This document shows positions 17,792 through 28,028 of a stretch of 64,000 bases of DNA, piece by piece. The notes below the pieces were generated by a model that had not been told where the DNA came from, did not search any database, and worked only from the letters and a program-made list of their open reading frames with translations. Numbering within the stretch: position 1 is the stretch's first letter; every line of letters begins with the position of its first letter. Source of the stretch: Glycomyces harbinensis (lineage in GTDB: Bacteria; Actinomycetota; Actinomycetes; Mycobacteriales; Micromonosporaceae). Location: NCBI RefSeq assembly GCF_900101745.1, contig NZ_FNAD01000021.1, positions 1-64,000 on the forward strand, given 5' to 3'. A program made the position numbers and the translations under genes.

Positions 17792-20700
17792 TTATGCGGT
17801 GCCGTTGGGCGGCAGCAGCGTCGTCTGGATGAGCTGCTCGCCGTCCTTGCGCCGGACCAGCGTGCCGCGGCCCGGGGGCTGCGCGCTGGGGCGGAGCTTG
17901 TTGAAGATCGCGCCCTCCTCCCGGCGGCCGCTCATGAGCAGGCCGGGGGATTCGAGCGATTTGATCTGCCCGACGATCGGGTCCATCAGCGCTCGCGAGG
18001 CGCCGGAGGCGCGGCGGGCGATGATGACGTGGAAGCCGATGTCGCGGCCCTGCGGGATCAGTTCGGCGAGTCCGGCGAGCGGGTTCACGCGCTGGGCGAC
18101 CATCTCGTAGTCGTCGACGATCAGGTACAGGTCCGGGCCGGTCCACCAGGAGCGGTCGCGCAGCTGCGCGGGCGTGACCTTGTCCCCGGGGAGCCGTTTC
18201 TCGATCGGCCCCTTCAGGTTCTTGACCGAGCCCTCGAAGTGTTTGCCCGACATGGCGTAGTCCAGCAGGGTCGGCTTGGAGACTTCCTCCAGCATCCCGC
18301 GCCGGTAGTCGGCCATGATGATCTTGGCTTCGTCGGCGGTGTACGTGGCCTGGATCTGGCGGGCGATGTGCCGCAGCAGGTTCGTCTTGCCGCATTCGGA
18401 GTCGCCGAAGACCAGCAGGTGCGGCTCGGTCTGGAAGTCGAGGTACACCGGCTTGAGTCCGGCCTCGTTGAGGCCGATCGGGATGCCCGGCTTGGAGCGG
18501 TCGACGGCTTTGAGGAAGTCGGCCACGTGGAGCTGCTTGGGCAGCAGGCGCACGGGCGGGCAGGGTTGCCCGCGCCAGGCCTGCTTGACCTTCTTGACGA
18601 AGTCCTCGACGCCCGGTTGCAGGTCGTCGCCGTCCCGGATCGAGTCGATGCGCGGGACCGCGGCGAGGATGTGCAGCTTCTGGAGCGACAGGCCTCGGCC
18701 GGGGCGGTTCTTCGGCACGTTGGCCGCCGCCTTGCGGTCGATCTCGGACTCCATGTTGTCCGAGAGCTTGAGTTCCAGTTTCAGGCCGAACATGTCGCGC
18801 ATGTTCATGCGGATGTCGCCCCAGCGGGTGCAGGTGACCATGACGTGGACGCCGTAGGCGAGGCCGCGGTTGCCGATGGCGCGGACCTGGTCCACGAACG
18901 GTTCGAAGTCCTCGCGCAGGGTCATCCAGTTGTCGATGACGAGGAAGATGTCGCCGTAGGGGTCCTCCTGGAACCGTCCGGCCTCCTTCATGCGCCGGTA
19001 GGAGCCCATGCCGTCGATCTTGTTGGCGGTGAAGAAGGCTTCGCGGTCGTCCAGGATGCTCGTGACCTCCTGGATGGTGCGCCGCACGCCCTCTTCTTCC
19101 TGGCGGCCGAAGACGCCCGCCACGTGCGGCAGGTCTTCGATGCCGCGCAGGGTGCCGCCGCCGAAGTCGAGGCAGTAGAACTGGATCTCCCGCGGCGTGT
19201 GCAGCAGCGAGAGCGAGGCGATCATCGACCGCAGCATGTTCGACTTGCCCGACTGGGCGCCGCCGGCGATCGCCACGGTGCCCTGGGCGCCGGAGAGGTC
19301 GACGATGAACGGGCTGCGGCGCTGCTCGAACGGCCGGTCCTCTTCGCCGAGGACGGCGTGGAGCTTCCCGTTGAGGGAGAAGCCCCTCGGGGTCAGGCCG
19401 CGGACGGGGTCGGCTTCCAGCGGCGGGAGCAGCTGGTCGAGCGTGGGCGGTTCCGCCAGGGGCGGGAGCCACACCTGGTGGGCCGGGCGGCCCATGCCGA
19501 GGCAGTTGTTGACCATGACCTCGAGTTCGGAGAGCTTCTCGTTCTCCTCGTCTTCGGCGGCCTCGGCCGCGGTGGTGATGTCCTCTTCCTCGGCCTCCTC
19601 CTCGACCTCGGGCTCGGGGGGGAGCTCGACGAAGCCGGGCAGGAACCGCTGCACCTTGTGCTGGACGGCGGCGATGCGCTCGGCGCGGGAGGCGACGCGT
19701 TTGGGCGGCTTGTAGGTCCCGCCGACGTACGCGGCGCGGAAGCGCACCAGGTCCTCGGTGCCGACCTGGAGGTACCCGTGTCCGGGCGCCTGCGGCAGTT
19801 CGTAGGCGGCGCCGGAGCCGATGACGGTGCGCGACTCCTGCGCGGAGAACGTGCGCAGCGCGACGCGGTACGACAGGAAGGTGTCCAGGCCCTTGAGCTT
19901 GCCCTCCTCCAGTCGCTGCGAGGCGAGCAGCATGTGCACCCCGATGGACCGGCCGATGCGGCCGATCTGGAGGAACAGGTTGATGAACTCGGGTTTCGCG
20001 ACGAGCATCTCGGAGAACTCGTCGGCGATGATGAGCAGGGTCGGCATCGGGTCGAGCGGCTGCCCGGCCTTGCGCGCCTTCTCGTACTCCCAGCGGTTGG
20101 TGAAGTTGCCGTTGGCGCGCAGCACTTCCTGGCGCCGCACCAGTTCGCCTTCGAGCGCGTCGGCCATGCGGTCGACCAGTTCGATCTCGTCGGCGAGGTT
20201 GGTGATGACCGCCGAGACGTGCGGCAGTTCGTCGAGGGCCGCGAAGGTCGCGCCGCCCTTGAAGTCGACGAGGATGAAGTTGAGCTCTTCGGAGGAGTGC
20301 GTCGCGATCAGGGAGCCGACGATGGTGCGCAGCACCTCCGACTTGCCCGAACCGGTCGCGCCGATGAGCAGCCCGTGCGGGCCCATGCCGCCGACGGCCG
20401 ACTCCTTGAAGTCGATGTCGACGATCGCGCCGTCCGGGCCGGGCCCGATCGGGACCTTCAGGTAGTCCTTGACGGGCTTCTCGCGCCAGTGCACGGCGGG
20501 GTCGAGCGCGGCGGCGTCGTTGAACCCGAGCATCTCCGGCAGGCTCGAGGGGTTCGCCATCGGCGAGGCGTCCTCGTCGCCGGACTCGGTCGCGCCGGCC
20601 GCGTTCTTCAGCGACAGGCGCCACGGCGAGAGCGAGCGCGCGATGCCCTCGGCCTGGTTGTACGACAGGCGGTCGGGCTTGCCGAGCACGCGGCGGCGCC

Positions 20701-21841
20701 CGGCCTGGTCGGTGTAGATCTCCTCGGCGGTGACGTCGTAGAGCTTGATGTGCGGTCCGGGCTTGCGCGGCAGGTAGCCGGAGAAGTCGAACACGGTGAC
20801 GCCGGCCATGCCGTCGGCGGCGATGATCCCGGTGGGGTCGACCTCGCCGCCGTCGAGGATGACGACCAGCTGTGCCTGGCCCTCTCCCGCCGTGGAGCCG
20901 GGCGACCAGGCGCTGCGGCTCGACAGCTGCTCGCGCAGCGAGGTCTCGAGCTGGGTGGTCGTGTTGTAGAACATGCGGACCGGTCCGGCCCCGTCCTCGG
21001 CGGACGGGTGCTGGAGGTGGGGCAGCCACTTCATCCAGTGCCACTCGGGCATCCGCTCGTTGTCCGCGACGACCGCGAAGATGACGTCGTCGGGCGAGTG
21101 GAGGACCGCGAGCTGCGCCAGCTGGGCGCGCAGGTTGTCCAGGACCAGGGCCCTGTCCCCGCGCAGCACCATGCGCCCGGCCTCGGTGTACTTCATCGAC
21201 CTGGGGATGTCGATGACGTTCGAGTGGGCCGCGACGAAGCGTCTGAGCGCCATCGAGGTCATCGGCTCCAGGTCCTCGACCGGTTTGGTCTCGGGAGGCA
21301 CCAGTTTCATCGTCATGCGCTGCTTGCCGACGCCCACGCGGACGTCGAGGGCGTCGTCGTCCTTGGGACGCCGCTCCCACATGCGGCGCGAGCCGACCAG
21401 CGACCACAGGGCCTTCGGGTCGGGGTGGCGCCAGCGCGCGGCGCGCCACTGGCGCTCGGCGCCCTTGCGGGCGCGGCGCCGCACCTGGTTGAGGTAGCGC
21501 ATGTAGTCGCGCCGGTCGGCGTTGAACTCGGCCTTCTTCTGGGCTCGGTTGCCGCCCATGCTGGTGGCCATCATGCCGACCATGGAGATGCCCATCATGG
21601 CGCCCATGGCGATGCGCATGGTGTTGCTGCCCGAGGAGGCCGACGAGCCGGTGCCGACCCTGGTCATCATCATCATGGCCATGGCGGCCGCGCCGGCGAG
21701 CATCGGCAGGATCATCAGATACTGGGCGATGTTCTTGGGCTGCGGATCGGGCATGTCCGGCGGCGACTCCAGGAGGATGTCGCCTCGCGGAGCCTGGGGC
21801 CCGCGCTTGCGCGGAGGCCTGCGGAAGAGTTTGGTCGTCAC
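17792..21841 (-). CDS. eccC: Type VII secretion ATPase EccC (single-chain EccCa/EccCb)
   Basis: This 1349-residue protein is the motor of the ESX system. Two N-terminal membrane segments lie at about residues 38-60 and 76-96, followed by a DUF-type stalk and three FtsK/SpoIIIE ATPase domains. Domain 1 has a perfect Walker A (GATGSGKS, 494-501), the conserved DFKGGATF, and Walker B (LLIIADE, ~602-608). Domain 2 has GGAQSGKSN and LDFGGGTLRG with FLVIDNW. Domain 3 has GDSECGKTN and LYLIVDDYE. The chain is fused, unlike the split EccCa/EccCb of mycobacterial ESX-1. GTG start at 21841 with AAGGA upstream. Divergent from eccD across a 250-base gap. Confidence 0.97.
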   Translation of the reverse strand: MTTKLFRRPPRKRGPQAPRGDILLESPPDMPDPQPKNIAQYLMILPMLAGAAAMAMMMMTRVGTGSSASSGSNTMRIAMGAMMGISMVGMMATSMGGNRAQKKAEFNADRRDYMRYLNQVRRRARKGAERQWRAARWRHPDPKALWSLVGSRRMWERRPKDDDALDVRVGVGKQRMTMKLVPPETKPVEDLEPMTSMALRRFVAAHSNVIDIPRSMKYTEAGRMVLRGDRALVLDNLRAQLAQLAVLHSPDDVIFAVVADNERMPEWHWMKWLPHLQHPSAEDGAGPVRMFYNTTTQLETSLREQLSSRSAWSPGSTAGEGQAQLVVILDGGEVDPTGIIAADGMAGVTVFDFSGYLPRKPGPHIKLYDVTAEEIYTDQAGRRRVLGKPDRLSYNQAEGIARSLSPWRLSLKNAAGATESGDEDASPMANPSSLPEMLGFNDAAALDPAVHWREKPVKDYLKVPIGPGPDGAIVDIDFKESAVGGMGPHGLLIGATGSGKSEVLRTIVGSLIATHSSEELNFILVDFKGGATFAALDELPHVSAVITNLADEIELVDRMADALEGELVRRQEVLRANGNFTNRWEYEKARKAGQPLDPMPTLLIIADEFSEMLVAKPEFINLFLQIGRIGRSIGVHMLLASQRLEEGKLKGLDTFLSYRVALRTFSAQESRTVIGSGAAYELPQAPGHGYLQVGTEDLVRFRAAYVGGTYKPPKRVASRAERIAAVQHKVQRFLPGFVELPPEPEVEEEAEEEDITTAAEAAEDEENEKLSELEVMVNNCLGMGRPAHQVWLPPLAEPPTLDQLLPPLEADPVRGLTPRGFSLNGKLHAVLGEEDRPFEQRRSPFIVDLSGAQGTVAIAGGAQSGKSNMLRSMIASLSLLHTPREIQFYCLDFGGGTLRGIEDLPHVAGVFGRQEEEGVRRTIQEVTSILDDREAFFTANKIDGMGSYRRMKEAGRFQEDPYGDIFLVIDNWMTLREDFEPFVDQVRAIGNRGLAYGVHVMVTCTRWGDIRMNMRDMFGLKLELKLSDNMESEIDRKAAANVPKNRPGRGLSLQKLHILAAVPRIDSIRDGDDLQPGVEDFVKKVKQAWRGQPCPPVRLLPKQLHVADFLKAVDRSKPGIPIGLNEAGLKPVYLDFQTEPHLLVFGDSECGKTNLLRHIARQIQATYTADEAKIIMADYRRGMLEEVSKPTLLDYAMSGKHFEGSVKNLKGPIEKRLPGDKVTPAQLRDRSWWTGPDLYLIVDDYEMVAQRVNPLAGLAELIPQGRDIGFHVIIARRASGASRALMDPIVGQIKSLESPGLLMSGRREEGAIFNKLRPSAQPPGRGTLVRRKDGEQLIQTTLLPPNGTA

Positions 21842-22091
21842 AGAGGGTCCTTGTACTCACCGGGGGATGCGCGGCCACGGCTTTGCAAACTTACGCCTCG
21901 CGAGCGTCGGCGAGGATGCTAGCTAGCCGTAACTTCAGCGCTGCCGTATAAAAGATGTAAGTGCGCTCTGTCGAGTATCGCACTAACTAGGGTAGAACCG
22001 CATCGCCACTCGGCCGGTACACCCGCCGTTGCATGAGGGATTTATCCTTTAACGGTCCCCCGATTACCGACCTGACCCGGAGGTTCGCGCG

Positions 22092-23498
22092 GTGAGCACC
22101 AAGTCGGCCACTCTTTCGAGGGTGACGATCGTCAGTCCTCGCACCAGGATTGACCTCGCACTGCCCTCAGACGTCCCCCTTTCCGACCTGCTGCCGACGA
22201 TCCTGCACCAAGCCGGCGAGTACTACATCGACGAAGCCGGCGACAACGGCGGCTGGATCCTCGCCCGCCTGGGCGAGGAGGCCATCGACACCGGCCATTC
22301 CTGCTCCCAGCTGGGCATCAGCGACGGCGAGATGCTGTATCTCAACCCCGCCGACGCCGCCAAACCCGAGATCGTGTTCGACGACGTCATCGACGCCGTC
22401 GCCACCGCGACCGAGCAGCGCGGCAACCGCTGGGACCACGTCGCGACCAAGCGCTTCAGCGTGGGCGTCGGCACCGCGGCCCTGGCCGTGGGCGCCGTCG
22501 CCATCCTGCTCACCGGCCACATGGCTTCCGCGATCGTGGCCCTGGGGGTGGCGGCGGTCCTCGTCGGCGCCTCGGCGCTGCTCTCGCGCGCGGTGGGCGA
22601 CTCGCGGGCGGCGACCTACTTCGGGATCACCTCGGTGTTCTACGCCGGCGTGGGCGGCCTGCTCATCGCCGGGGGCGACACGAAGCTGTTCGATCTCGAC
22701 GGCCCGCACGTGATGATCGCCGCGGCGGCGATCCTGCTGTTCAGCGTCCTGGCGATGGTGGCGGTGGGCGACATGGCCTCGGCGCCGGTGTTCATCGTGA
22801 CGATCCTCGGCGCGATCGTGCTGGGGATCTCGACGGCGCTGATGATGATCATCCCGGGAGGCACGGCCGCCACGGCCGCGGGCATCGCGGCGCCGCTGGC
22901 GCTGGTGATCCTCCCGGCGGCCCCGCGCCTGTCGCTGTCGATGGCGATGGTGCCGACCCCGACGCTGCCGACGACCACGGACGAGCTGAAGGAGGGCGAC
23001 ACCGAGGCCATCGACGGCAAGCGGATCCTGAAGCTCTCCGAGCACGCCGGGAACTACCTCGAGGCGCTGCTGTCGTTCGCGGCCGTGGTCGGCCTGGTCT
23101 CGGCGATCGCGCTGGCGTTCTCCGACAAGATGCCCGAGGGCCTGATCCTGGCCACGGTCCTGTCGCTGGTGCTGCTGAGCCGGGCGCGTTCGATCGAGGA
23201 CCGTCCCGCCCGCATCGTCATGCTCGCCGGCGGCATGGGCGGCCTGGCCGCGACGCTCGCGTCGATCTTCGTGGCCAGCGAGGGGAACATCCTGGTGCGG
23301 CTGACGGTCATCCTCGGCGCCCTGACGCTCCTGACGCTGATCGCGATGATCTACGGACTGGCCGTGGCCGGCAAGAAGATCGCCCCGACCTGGGGTCGCT
23401 CCCTGGACATCATCGAGGCGCTGCTCATCGTGTCGATCCTGCCGCTGGTCGGCTGGGTCTGCAACCTGTACGCGATCGCGCTGTCCCTGCGCGGTTAG
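22092..23498 (+). CDS. eccD: Type VII secretion integral membrane protein EccD
   Basis: The 468-residue product has an N-terminal ubiquitin-like YukD domain (residues ~8-95: RVTIVSPRTRIDLALPSDVPL onward). About eleven membrane segments fill the rest of the chain. EccD dimers line the ESX membrane complex. The cytoplasmic loop between the sixth and seventh segments (about 290-320, PTLPTTTDELKEGDTEAIDG) is typical of the family. GTG start with CGGAGG about 7 bases upstream. It is the first gene of an eccD-eccB unit, 43 bases from eccB. Confidence 0.95.
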   Translation: MSTKSATLSRVTIVSPRTRIDLALPSDVPLSDLLPTILHQAGEYYIDEAGDNGGWILARLGEEAIDTGHSCSQLGISDGEMLYLNPADAAKPEIVFDDVIDAVATATEQRGNRWDHVATKRFSVGVGTAALAVGAVAILLTGHMASAIVALGVAAVLVGASALLSRAVGDSRAATYFGITSVFYAGVGGLLIAGGDTKLFDLDGPHVMIAAAAILLFSVLAMVAVGDMASAPVFIVTILGAIVLGISTALMMIIPGGTAATAAGIAAPLALVILPAAPRLSLSMAMVPTPTLPTTTDELKEGDTEAIDGKRILKLSEHAGNYLEALLSFAAVVGLVSAIALAFSDKMPEGLILATVLSLVLLSRARSIEDRPARIVMLAGGMGGLAATLASIFVASEGNILVRLTVILGALTLLTLIAMIYGLAVAGKKIAPTWGRSLDIIEALLIVSILPLVGWVCNLYAIALSLRG

Positions 23499-23541
23499 TC
23501 CCCCCGATCCCCGACCTCGACACTGAGAGAGGCGAATTCCG

Positions 23542-25143
23542 ATGCCCCAGATGCGTTCCCGGCGCGAACAGGTGGACGCCCACCGGTTCATCACGTCGCG
23601 TATGAACCAGGCGCTGGTGCTGGCCAACCCCGACTCGATCGAGCGTCCGCTGCGGCGCATCGGCGTGTCGATCTTCGTGTCGGTGATGGTGCTGGCCCTG
23701 ATCTTCGGCGGCTTCGCGATCGCGACGCTGTTCAACAAGGGCAATGCGCTGCCGGAGGTCGGCAGCATCATCACGATCAAGGGCAGCAACTCCGTCTACG
23801 TGTACACGACCAAGAGCGGCGGCGAGCCGACCGAGGAAGACCCGCCGCGGCTGTGGCAGGTCACGAACTACACCTCGGCGCTGCTGCTGGCCAAGCCCGG
23901 TTCGGACGGCAAGCCGCCGGTGCAGAACCTGAAGGCCTCGTCGCTGGCGGGGATCGCCCGCGGCGGCTTCACGATCGGCATCCAGGGGATCCCGACCCAG
24001 CCGCCGGACCCCAAGGAGCTCTTGCAGAACGAGGACTGGAACGCCTGCTCGATCCCGCGCAAGGACAACGGCACCACGAACTTCCAGCTGACGCAGCTGG
24101 CGGTCATGGACCTGCCCGCGCCCCCCGAGGAGCTCGGCGAGGACCGGTGGATGCTCGTCATGACGGCCGTGGACGAGAGCAAGGGCGAGGTCCCGGCGTT
24201 CTACCTGCTGTGGAACGGCGCGAAGTATCCGATCGGCAGCGCCGACCGTCCCGCCGACAGGCTGATCGACGACCTGAACCTCTCCATCGGGGACGCCGTC
24301 CCGCTCGACGGGGCGATGCTCGACTCGATCCCCACCGGCGCTCCGCTCGCTCCCGAGATCAGGGACGAGTTCAACACCCCCTCCGAGGAGGGGGTGGAGT
24401 CCGTCGACGGCACGCTGCTCAAGTACGGCCAGCCGGTCTCGGAGGCCGGTGAGCTGTTCGTACTGGTGAAGACGCCGGACAAGGGCGACGAGTTCGCCCG
24501 CATCACCCCGACGATGGAGGCGCTGCTGAAGACCCAGTACGGCGCGACCCTCGAGATCGACCCGGTCGTGAAGGGCGACATCGCCTCCACGGCGACCTAC
24601 CTGCCGCCGGGCTACCCGGAGGAGAACCTGGGCGACACGCTGTGGACGACCGATTCCCGGCGTCCCGCGGTGTGCGCGGTGTACTCGCCCGAGGCGCAGG
24701 AGGAGGAGTCCACGACGATCGCCATCGCCATGTACGAGCAGGCGCCCGAGGAGCTGACCGAGGCGGCGAAGTCCGTCGAGTTCGACGAGAACGGGGAGAT
24801 CTTCCACCAGGTGTCCATGCGGGCGCAGACGGTGCTGCCGCAGGGCATGGCGGTGCTGGCCGACAGCCGCACCGACGAGGGCGCGACGATCTCGGGCTTC
24901 TCCTACATGGTGAGCGACCAGGGCTTCCGCCACGGCCTCGTCGACCAGGGCATCACCGACTCGACGCAGAAGCTGCTGGGGTACGACGGGATCGACCCGA
25001 TCTCGGTGCCGAACTCGATGATCGAGCTCATCCCGGTGGGTCCGCCGCTGGACCCGTACGAGGCGCGCCAGCAGATGGCGATCGACGCCGACGACGTCCC
25101 GCGCTATGAGACCGAGTCCGAGTCGGCCGCCGAGGGCGGCTGA
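23542..25143 (+). CDS. eccB: Type VII secretion protein EccB
   Basis: The 533-residue protein is EccB, a single-pass component with a large periplasm-facing domain that caps the ESX complex. The N-terminus has the family signature [21 protein letters not shown], then one membrane segment at about 40-65 ([25 protein letters not shown]). The long extracytoplasmic domain has the expected repeat-like structure and two cysteines (WNACSIPR and PAVCAVYS). GAGAGAGG upstream of the ATG supports the start. It is followed at 155 bases by the GYGQQP-repeat protein. Confidence 0.95.
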   Translation: MPQMRSRREQVDAHRFITSRMNQALVLANPDSIERPLRRIGVSIFVSVMVLALIFGGFAIATLFNKGNALPEVGSIITIKGSNSVYVYTTKSGGEPTEEDPPRLWQVTNYTSALLLAKPGSDGKPPVQNLKASSLAGIARGGFTIGIQGIPTQPPDPKELLQNEDWNACSIPRKDNGTTNFQLTQLAVMDLPAPPEELGEDRWMLVMTAVDESKGEVPAFYLLWNGAKYPIGSADRPADRLIDDLNLSIGDAVPLDGAMLDSIPTGAPLAPEIRDEFNTPSEEGVESVDGTLLKYGQPVSEAGELFVLVKTPDKGDEFARITPTMEALLKTQYGATLEIDPVVKGDIASTATYLPPGYPEENLGDTLWTTDSRRPAVCAVYSPEAQEEESTTIAIAMYEQAPEELTEAAKSVEFDENGEIFHQVSMRAQTVLPQGMAVLADSRTDEGATISGFSYMVSDQGFRHGLVDQGITDSTQKLLGYDGIDPISVPNSMIELIPVGPPLDPYEARQQMAIDADDVPRYETESESAAEGG

Positions 25144-25297
25144 GGCCCGGACGGGTGCCGCGTGCCGCTGGGGACTTCGGTCCCCGGCGGCACCGTCGTT
25201 TGTGGGCGCCGTTCGAGCCCCGCTTTCAAAGGTGCTCGGTGCTGGGTGGGGCGTGTTAACCTGGCGCGACACGCTCCCGATTACGCGAGGACTCGTC

Positions 25298-26071
25298 ATG
25301 GCCTACCCGCCTCAGCAGCCGGGTTTCGACCCGAATCAACAACCGCCCCAAGGGCAGCCCGGCTACGGGCAGCAACCCGGGTACGGCCAGCAGCCTGGAT
25401 ACGGGCAGCAGCAACCGGGTTACGGCCAGCAGCCGGGTTACGGGCAGCAGCCCGGTCAGCAGCCGGGATACGGCCAGCAGCCGCAGCAGCCCGGATACGG
25501 CCAGCCCCAGCAGCCGGGCTACGGGCAGCAGCCGCCGCCCGGGTACGGCGCGCCCGGCCTGCCGCCGGCGCCCAAGTCGAAGACCGGCCTGTTCGTCGGC
25601 ATCGGCGCGGGCGTCGTTGTGCTGGCGGCCGTGGTGGTCCTGCTGGTCATGCAGCCCTGGGCCGGCGGCCCCGGGGCCGGCGACTCCCCCAGCGACGTGG
25701 TCGAGGGCTACATGTCGGCCACGGTCGACGGCGTCAACTCCGGCGGCTTCGCCGACATGGAGGCCCTGGCCGACGACGTCCGCCCGTTCCTGTGCGCGGA
25801 CATGCAGGACGAGCTCGACACCGGCCTGTCCGAGTCCGACTCGGCGGACGTCGAGGAGTTCGCGGACATGTACGCCGACGCCGAGTTCAACGTCTCCTAC
25901 GAGCTCGGCGAGGCCACCGAGGACGGCGACACGGCCTCGGTGCCGGTGACCCTCTCGGGCGAGGCGACCTTCGCGGGCGAGACCGTGCCGATGGACGACG
26001 AGTACACCGTCGACCTCGTCAAGGAAGAGGGCGTCTGGAAGGTCTGCGGCAGCGACGGCGGCCTGCTCTAG
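25298..26071 (+). CDS. GYGQQP-repeat single-pass membrane protein with exported DUF4878-like domain
   Basis: The 257-residue product begins with ~80 cytoplasmic residues of tandem GYGQQP-type repeats. One membrane segment follows (about 96-118, [23 protein letters not shown]), then a small exported alpha+beta domain (from [16 protein letters not shown]) like the DUF4878 or NTF2-type lipoprotein domains common in actinobacteria. GAGG 7 bases before ATG 25298 supports this start; upstream in-frame sequence overlaps eccB and is not protein-like. It is downstream of eccDB and may be in the same transcript. Function unknown. Confidence 0.85.
   Translation: MAYPPQQPGFDPNQQPPQGQPGYGQQPGYGQQPGYGQQQPGYGQQPGYGQQPGQQPGYGQQPQQPGYGQPQQPGYGQQPPPGYGAPGLPPAPKSKTGLFVGIGAGVVVLAAVVVLLVMQPWAGGPGAGDSPSDVVEGYMSATVDGVNSGGFADMEALADDVRPFLCADMQDELDTGLSESDSADVEEFADMYADAEFNVSYELGEATEDGDTASVPVTLSGEATFAGETVPMDDEYTVDLVKEEGVWKVCGSDGGLL
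25351..25553 (+). repeat. In-frame tandem repeat coding for GYGQQP units
   Basis: About ten imperfect copies of an 18-base unit (GGCTACGGGCAGCAGCCC and variants) lie head to tail inside the gene at 25298. The repeats keep the reading frame, with occasional insertion of an extra QQ or PQ, so they are coding and may vary in number between strains. Confidence 0.85.
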
Positions 26072-26081
26072 AACAGCAGTG

Positions 26082-26114
26082 AAGGCCCGCCTCCCGGTCG
26101 GGAGGCGGGCCTTT
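26082..26114 (+). terminator. Bidirectional terminator between convergent genes
   Basis: A hairpin with a near-perfect 15-bp stem (AAGGCCCGCCTCCCG and its complement) lies between the gene ending at 26071 and the lipase gene ending at 26124, with TTT on the plus strand. Confidence 0.85.
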
Positions 26115-26123
26115 ACGATGCGG

Positions 26124-26924
26124 TCAGACGAGCGCGTTCAGCAGCGGGAAGTAGCCGTCGCGCTGGCCGGCGGCGTTGGGGTGGTAGGACTCGCTGATCG
26201 GGTAGGAGAGCCCGTTGACCCACTCGGTGTCGTCGCAGACGGCGTGGCCCTCGAAGGCGTCGCGCACGTCGACGTAGTCGAAGCCGTGGCTGCCGGCCAC
26301 CTGGCCGATCGTGTCGCCCAACAGGTCGGCGGCGGCGTTGAGCGCGGACTGCTCGGCGGGGCTGATGCGGGTGATGACGTTGCACTGCTCGCCGTTGAAC
26401 AGCCGCGGGTAGCCCAGGACGATCACCTCGGCGTTCGGCGCGGCCGACTCGATCGCGTCGTAGACGGCGTGCAGCTTCGCGGGAAGCCGGTCGCGGATGA
26501 ACGCCTCGGCCGCGTCGATCTGGCTGTCGCAGGTCCACGGGTAGGGGTAGGCGCACTGCTGGACGACCCCGGCCCAGCCGGTGTCGTTGCCGCCGATGGT
26601 GATCGTGACGAGGTCGGTGCCGGAGGAGAGCCCGCCGAGCTGCGAGGCGAGGACGTCGCCGGTCCTCGCGCCCGAGCAGGCCGCGAAGGTGAGGTCGGCG
26701 CCGAGCTCCTCGGCGATCAGGGAGGGGTACGCCGCGTTCGAGCGGCTGCAGTCGGAGCCGTCGTCGATGTACGAGCGGGTGCCGACGCCGGAGGCGTAGG
26801 AGTCGCCGAGTGCGACGTATTCGATGGTCTGCGCCTGGGCGGTCCCGCTGGTGAGGGCCAGTACGGAAACGACCGCGGCGAGGAGGGCCGCCGCCATTGT
26901 GGAGATTCGTCGGGGGTATGACAT
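26124..26924 (-). CDS. Secreted SGNH/GDSL-family lipase or esterase
   Basis: The 266-residue product has a signal peptide (cleavage near AQAQ, residue ~32). The four SGNH blocks follow: GDSYASG (nucleophile Ser42), SGARTGD (oxyanion Gly), GGND (Asn), and SYHPNAAG (catalytic His, with Glu or Ser three residues before). Six cysteines in the mature part fit three disulphides, as in the Streptomyces SGNH lipases. It is expected to be exported and to hydrolyse esters or phospholipids. ATG 26924 is the only sensible start. It stands alone as a single gene between terminators. The substrate cannot be told from sequence. Confidence 0.92.
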   Translation of the reverse strand: MSYPRRISTMAAALLAAVVSVLALTSGTAQAQTIEYVALGDSYASGVGTRSYIDDGSDCSRSNAAYPSLIAEELGADLTFAACSGARTGDVLASQLGGLSSGTDLVTITIGGNDTGWAGVVQQCAYPYPWTCDSQIDAAEAFIRDRLPAKLHAVYDAIESAAPNAEVIVLGYPRLFNGEQCNVITRISPAEQSALNAAADLLGDTIGQVAGSHGFDYVDVRDAFEGHAVCDDTEWVNGLSYPISESYHPNAAGQRDGYFPLLNALV

Positions 26925-27092
26925 TTTGGGCTCCGTCTCGAATTTTGTCCGGGTGCCGGGGCCCTCTTTATATCGGTCCTGTAACGGACGGTCTAGCGCT
27001 GGAACGTGCCATGTCGGAATATCGACACCAGTTGTTCCGCTTGCGGGACAAGCGCAAGCGAGCGTTCATTCGGGACGGGTTGCGGGGTTCGC

Positions 27093-27896
27093 TCAGATGC
27101 CCGCGGGGAGGTCGAGCCGGTCGAGCGGCTGGGGTTCGTCGGGGGTCTCGGCCAGGAGCCGGTCGGTGTCGTCCGCCTTCGAGGTCTCGGGCTCGGCGAG
27201 CAGGCGCCGGACCTCGGCGTCGAGGTGGGCCCGGACCAGGGACGCGAAGCGACCCGCGTCCTCGGCGGCCAGCGCCTCGACGAAGGCCGCGTGCTCGGAG
27301 ACGAGGTCGCGGTGGACCTCGAAGTGCTCGTACATCGAGAAGGTGCACAGGCGCGTCTCGATGAGGAGGGTGCCCATCATGCGCGCGAGGCGCACCGAGC
27401 CGCCCCACGCCGCGAGGGCGCGGTGGAAGTCGAGGTAGGCGTCGCCCAGGGCGCGGGCGTCGTCCTTGCGCAGGGCGCGCTGCATGCGCTTGACCTCGGT
27501 GCCGAGCTCGGCCAGGACGGTGCGGCGCTCGGCGGCGGGCCGGGCGAGGATGCGCCGGCCCAGCTCGGGTTCGATGCGGGCGCGCAGCCAGTGGATGTCG
27601 CGCACGTCCTCGGCGGTCATCGTGCGCACGGCCAGGCCGCGGCGCTTGGGGATGACCAGCAGGCCCTCGGCGGTGAGGCGCTGCATGGCCTCGCGCAGGG
27701 GGCCGCGGCTGACGCCCAGCTGGTAGGCGAGTTCGGCTTCGCCGAGGACCGCGCCGGGTGGCAGCGATCCGTCGACGACCGCTTCGCGGAGGCGTTCGGC
27801 GATGAGGTCCACCGTCGAGGTGCGGCGCACCGGGGCGAGGCGCCCCACCTGACGGGCACCCGCGAGGCCGTTCAGTCCGCTGTTGCGATCAGACAC
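27093..27896 (-). CDS. GntR-family (FadR/FCD type) transcriptional regulator
   Basis: The ~267-residue protein has an N-terminal winged helix (from STVDLIAERLREAVVDGSLPPG to RRGLAVR; recognition region VSRGPLREAMQRLTAEGLL) and a C-terminal all-helical FCD ligand-binding domain. The FCD metal ligands are visible as Asp and His (YLDFHRAL) and later His residues (EHAAFVEAL, RAHLDAEV). GGGGAG upstream of GTG 27896 supports this start; the frame is open a little further. It is divergent from the ABC importer at 28099 and so probably controls it and itself. A palindrome at 28029 is a candidate operator. Confidence 0.92.
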   Translation of the reverse strand: MSDRNSGLNGLAGARQVGRLAPVRRTSTVDLIAERLREAVVDGSLPPGAVLGEAELAYQLGVSRGPLREAMQRLTAEGLLVIPKRRGLAVRTMTAEDVRDIHWLRARIEPELGRRILARPAAERRTVLAELGTEVKRMQRALRKDDARALGDAYLDFHRALAAWGGSVRLARMMGTLLIETRLCTFSMYEHFEVHRDLVSEHAAFVEALAAEDAGRFASLVRAHLDAEVRRLLAEPETSKADDTDRLLAETPDEPQPLDRLDLPAGI

Positions 27897-28028
27897 GTCT
27901 GCCTGCTCCCCTTCTGTCGCTTCTGGGCAGCATCTTAGCGCCGCTCGTACATCACGCTTCGTCACAAGCTCCGGTTGCGGCACCCGTCAACATGCTTGCA
28001 TTTTCGTTATCGAACGTCGATCATCGTA

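Noticed and set aside
16536-21878. A 1780-residue open frame on the minus strand in another phase of eccC
   Set aside because: Its Arg/Gly/Pro/His-rich composition is that of a GC-rich antiphase shadow, whereas the other phase gives a perfect EccC.
18029-21922. A 1297-residue plus-strand frame opposite eccC
   Set aside because: Antisense shadow of a strongly conserved gene with no family features of its own.
25351-25553. Possible CRISPR or minisatellite
   Set aside because: The repeats are in-frame 18-base coding units (GYGQQP) without spacers.
7202-26071. Idea that the ESX locus is a recently acquired island
   Set aside because: Base composition matches the rest and no integrase, transposase, attachment repeat or tRNA flank is present.
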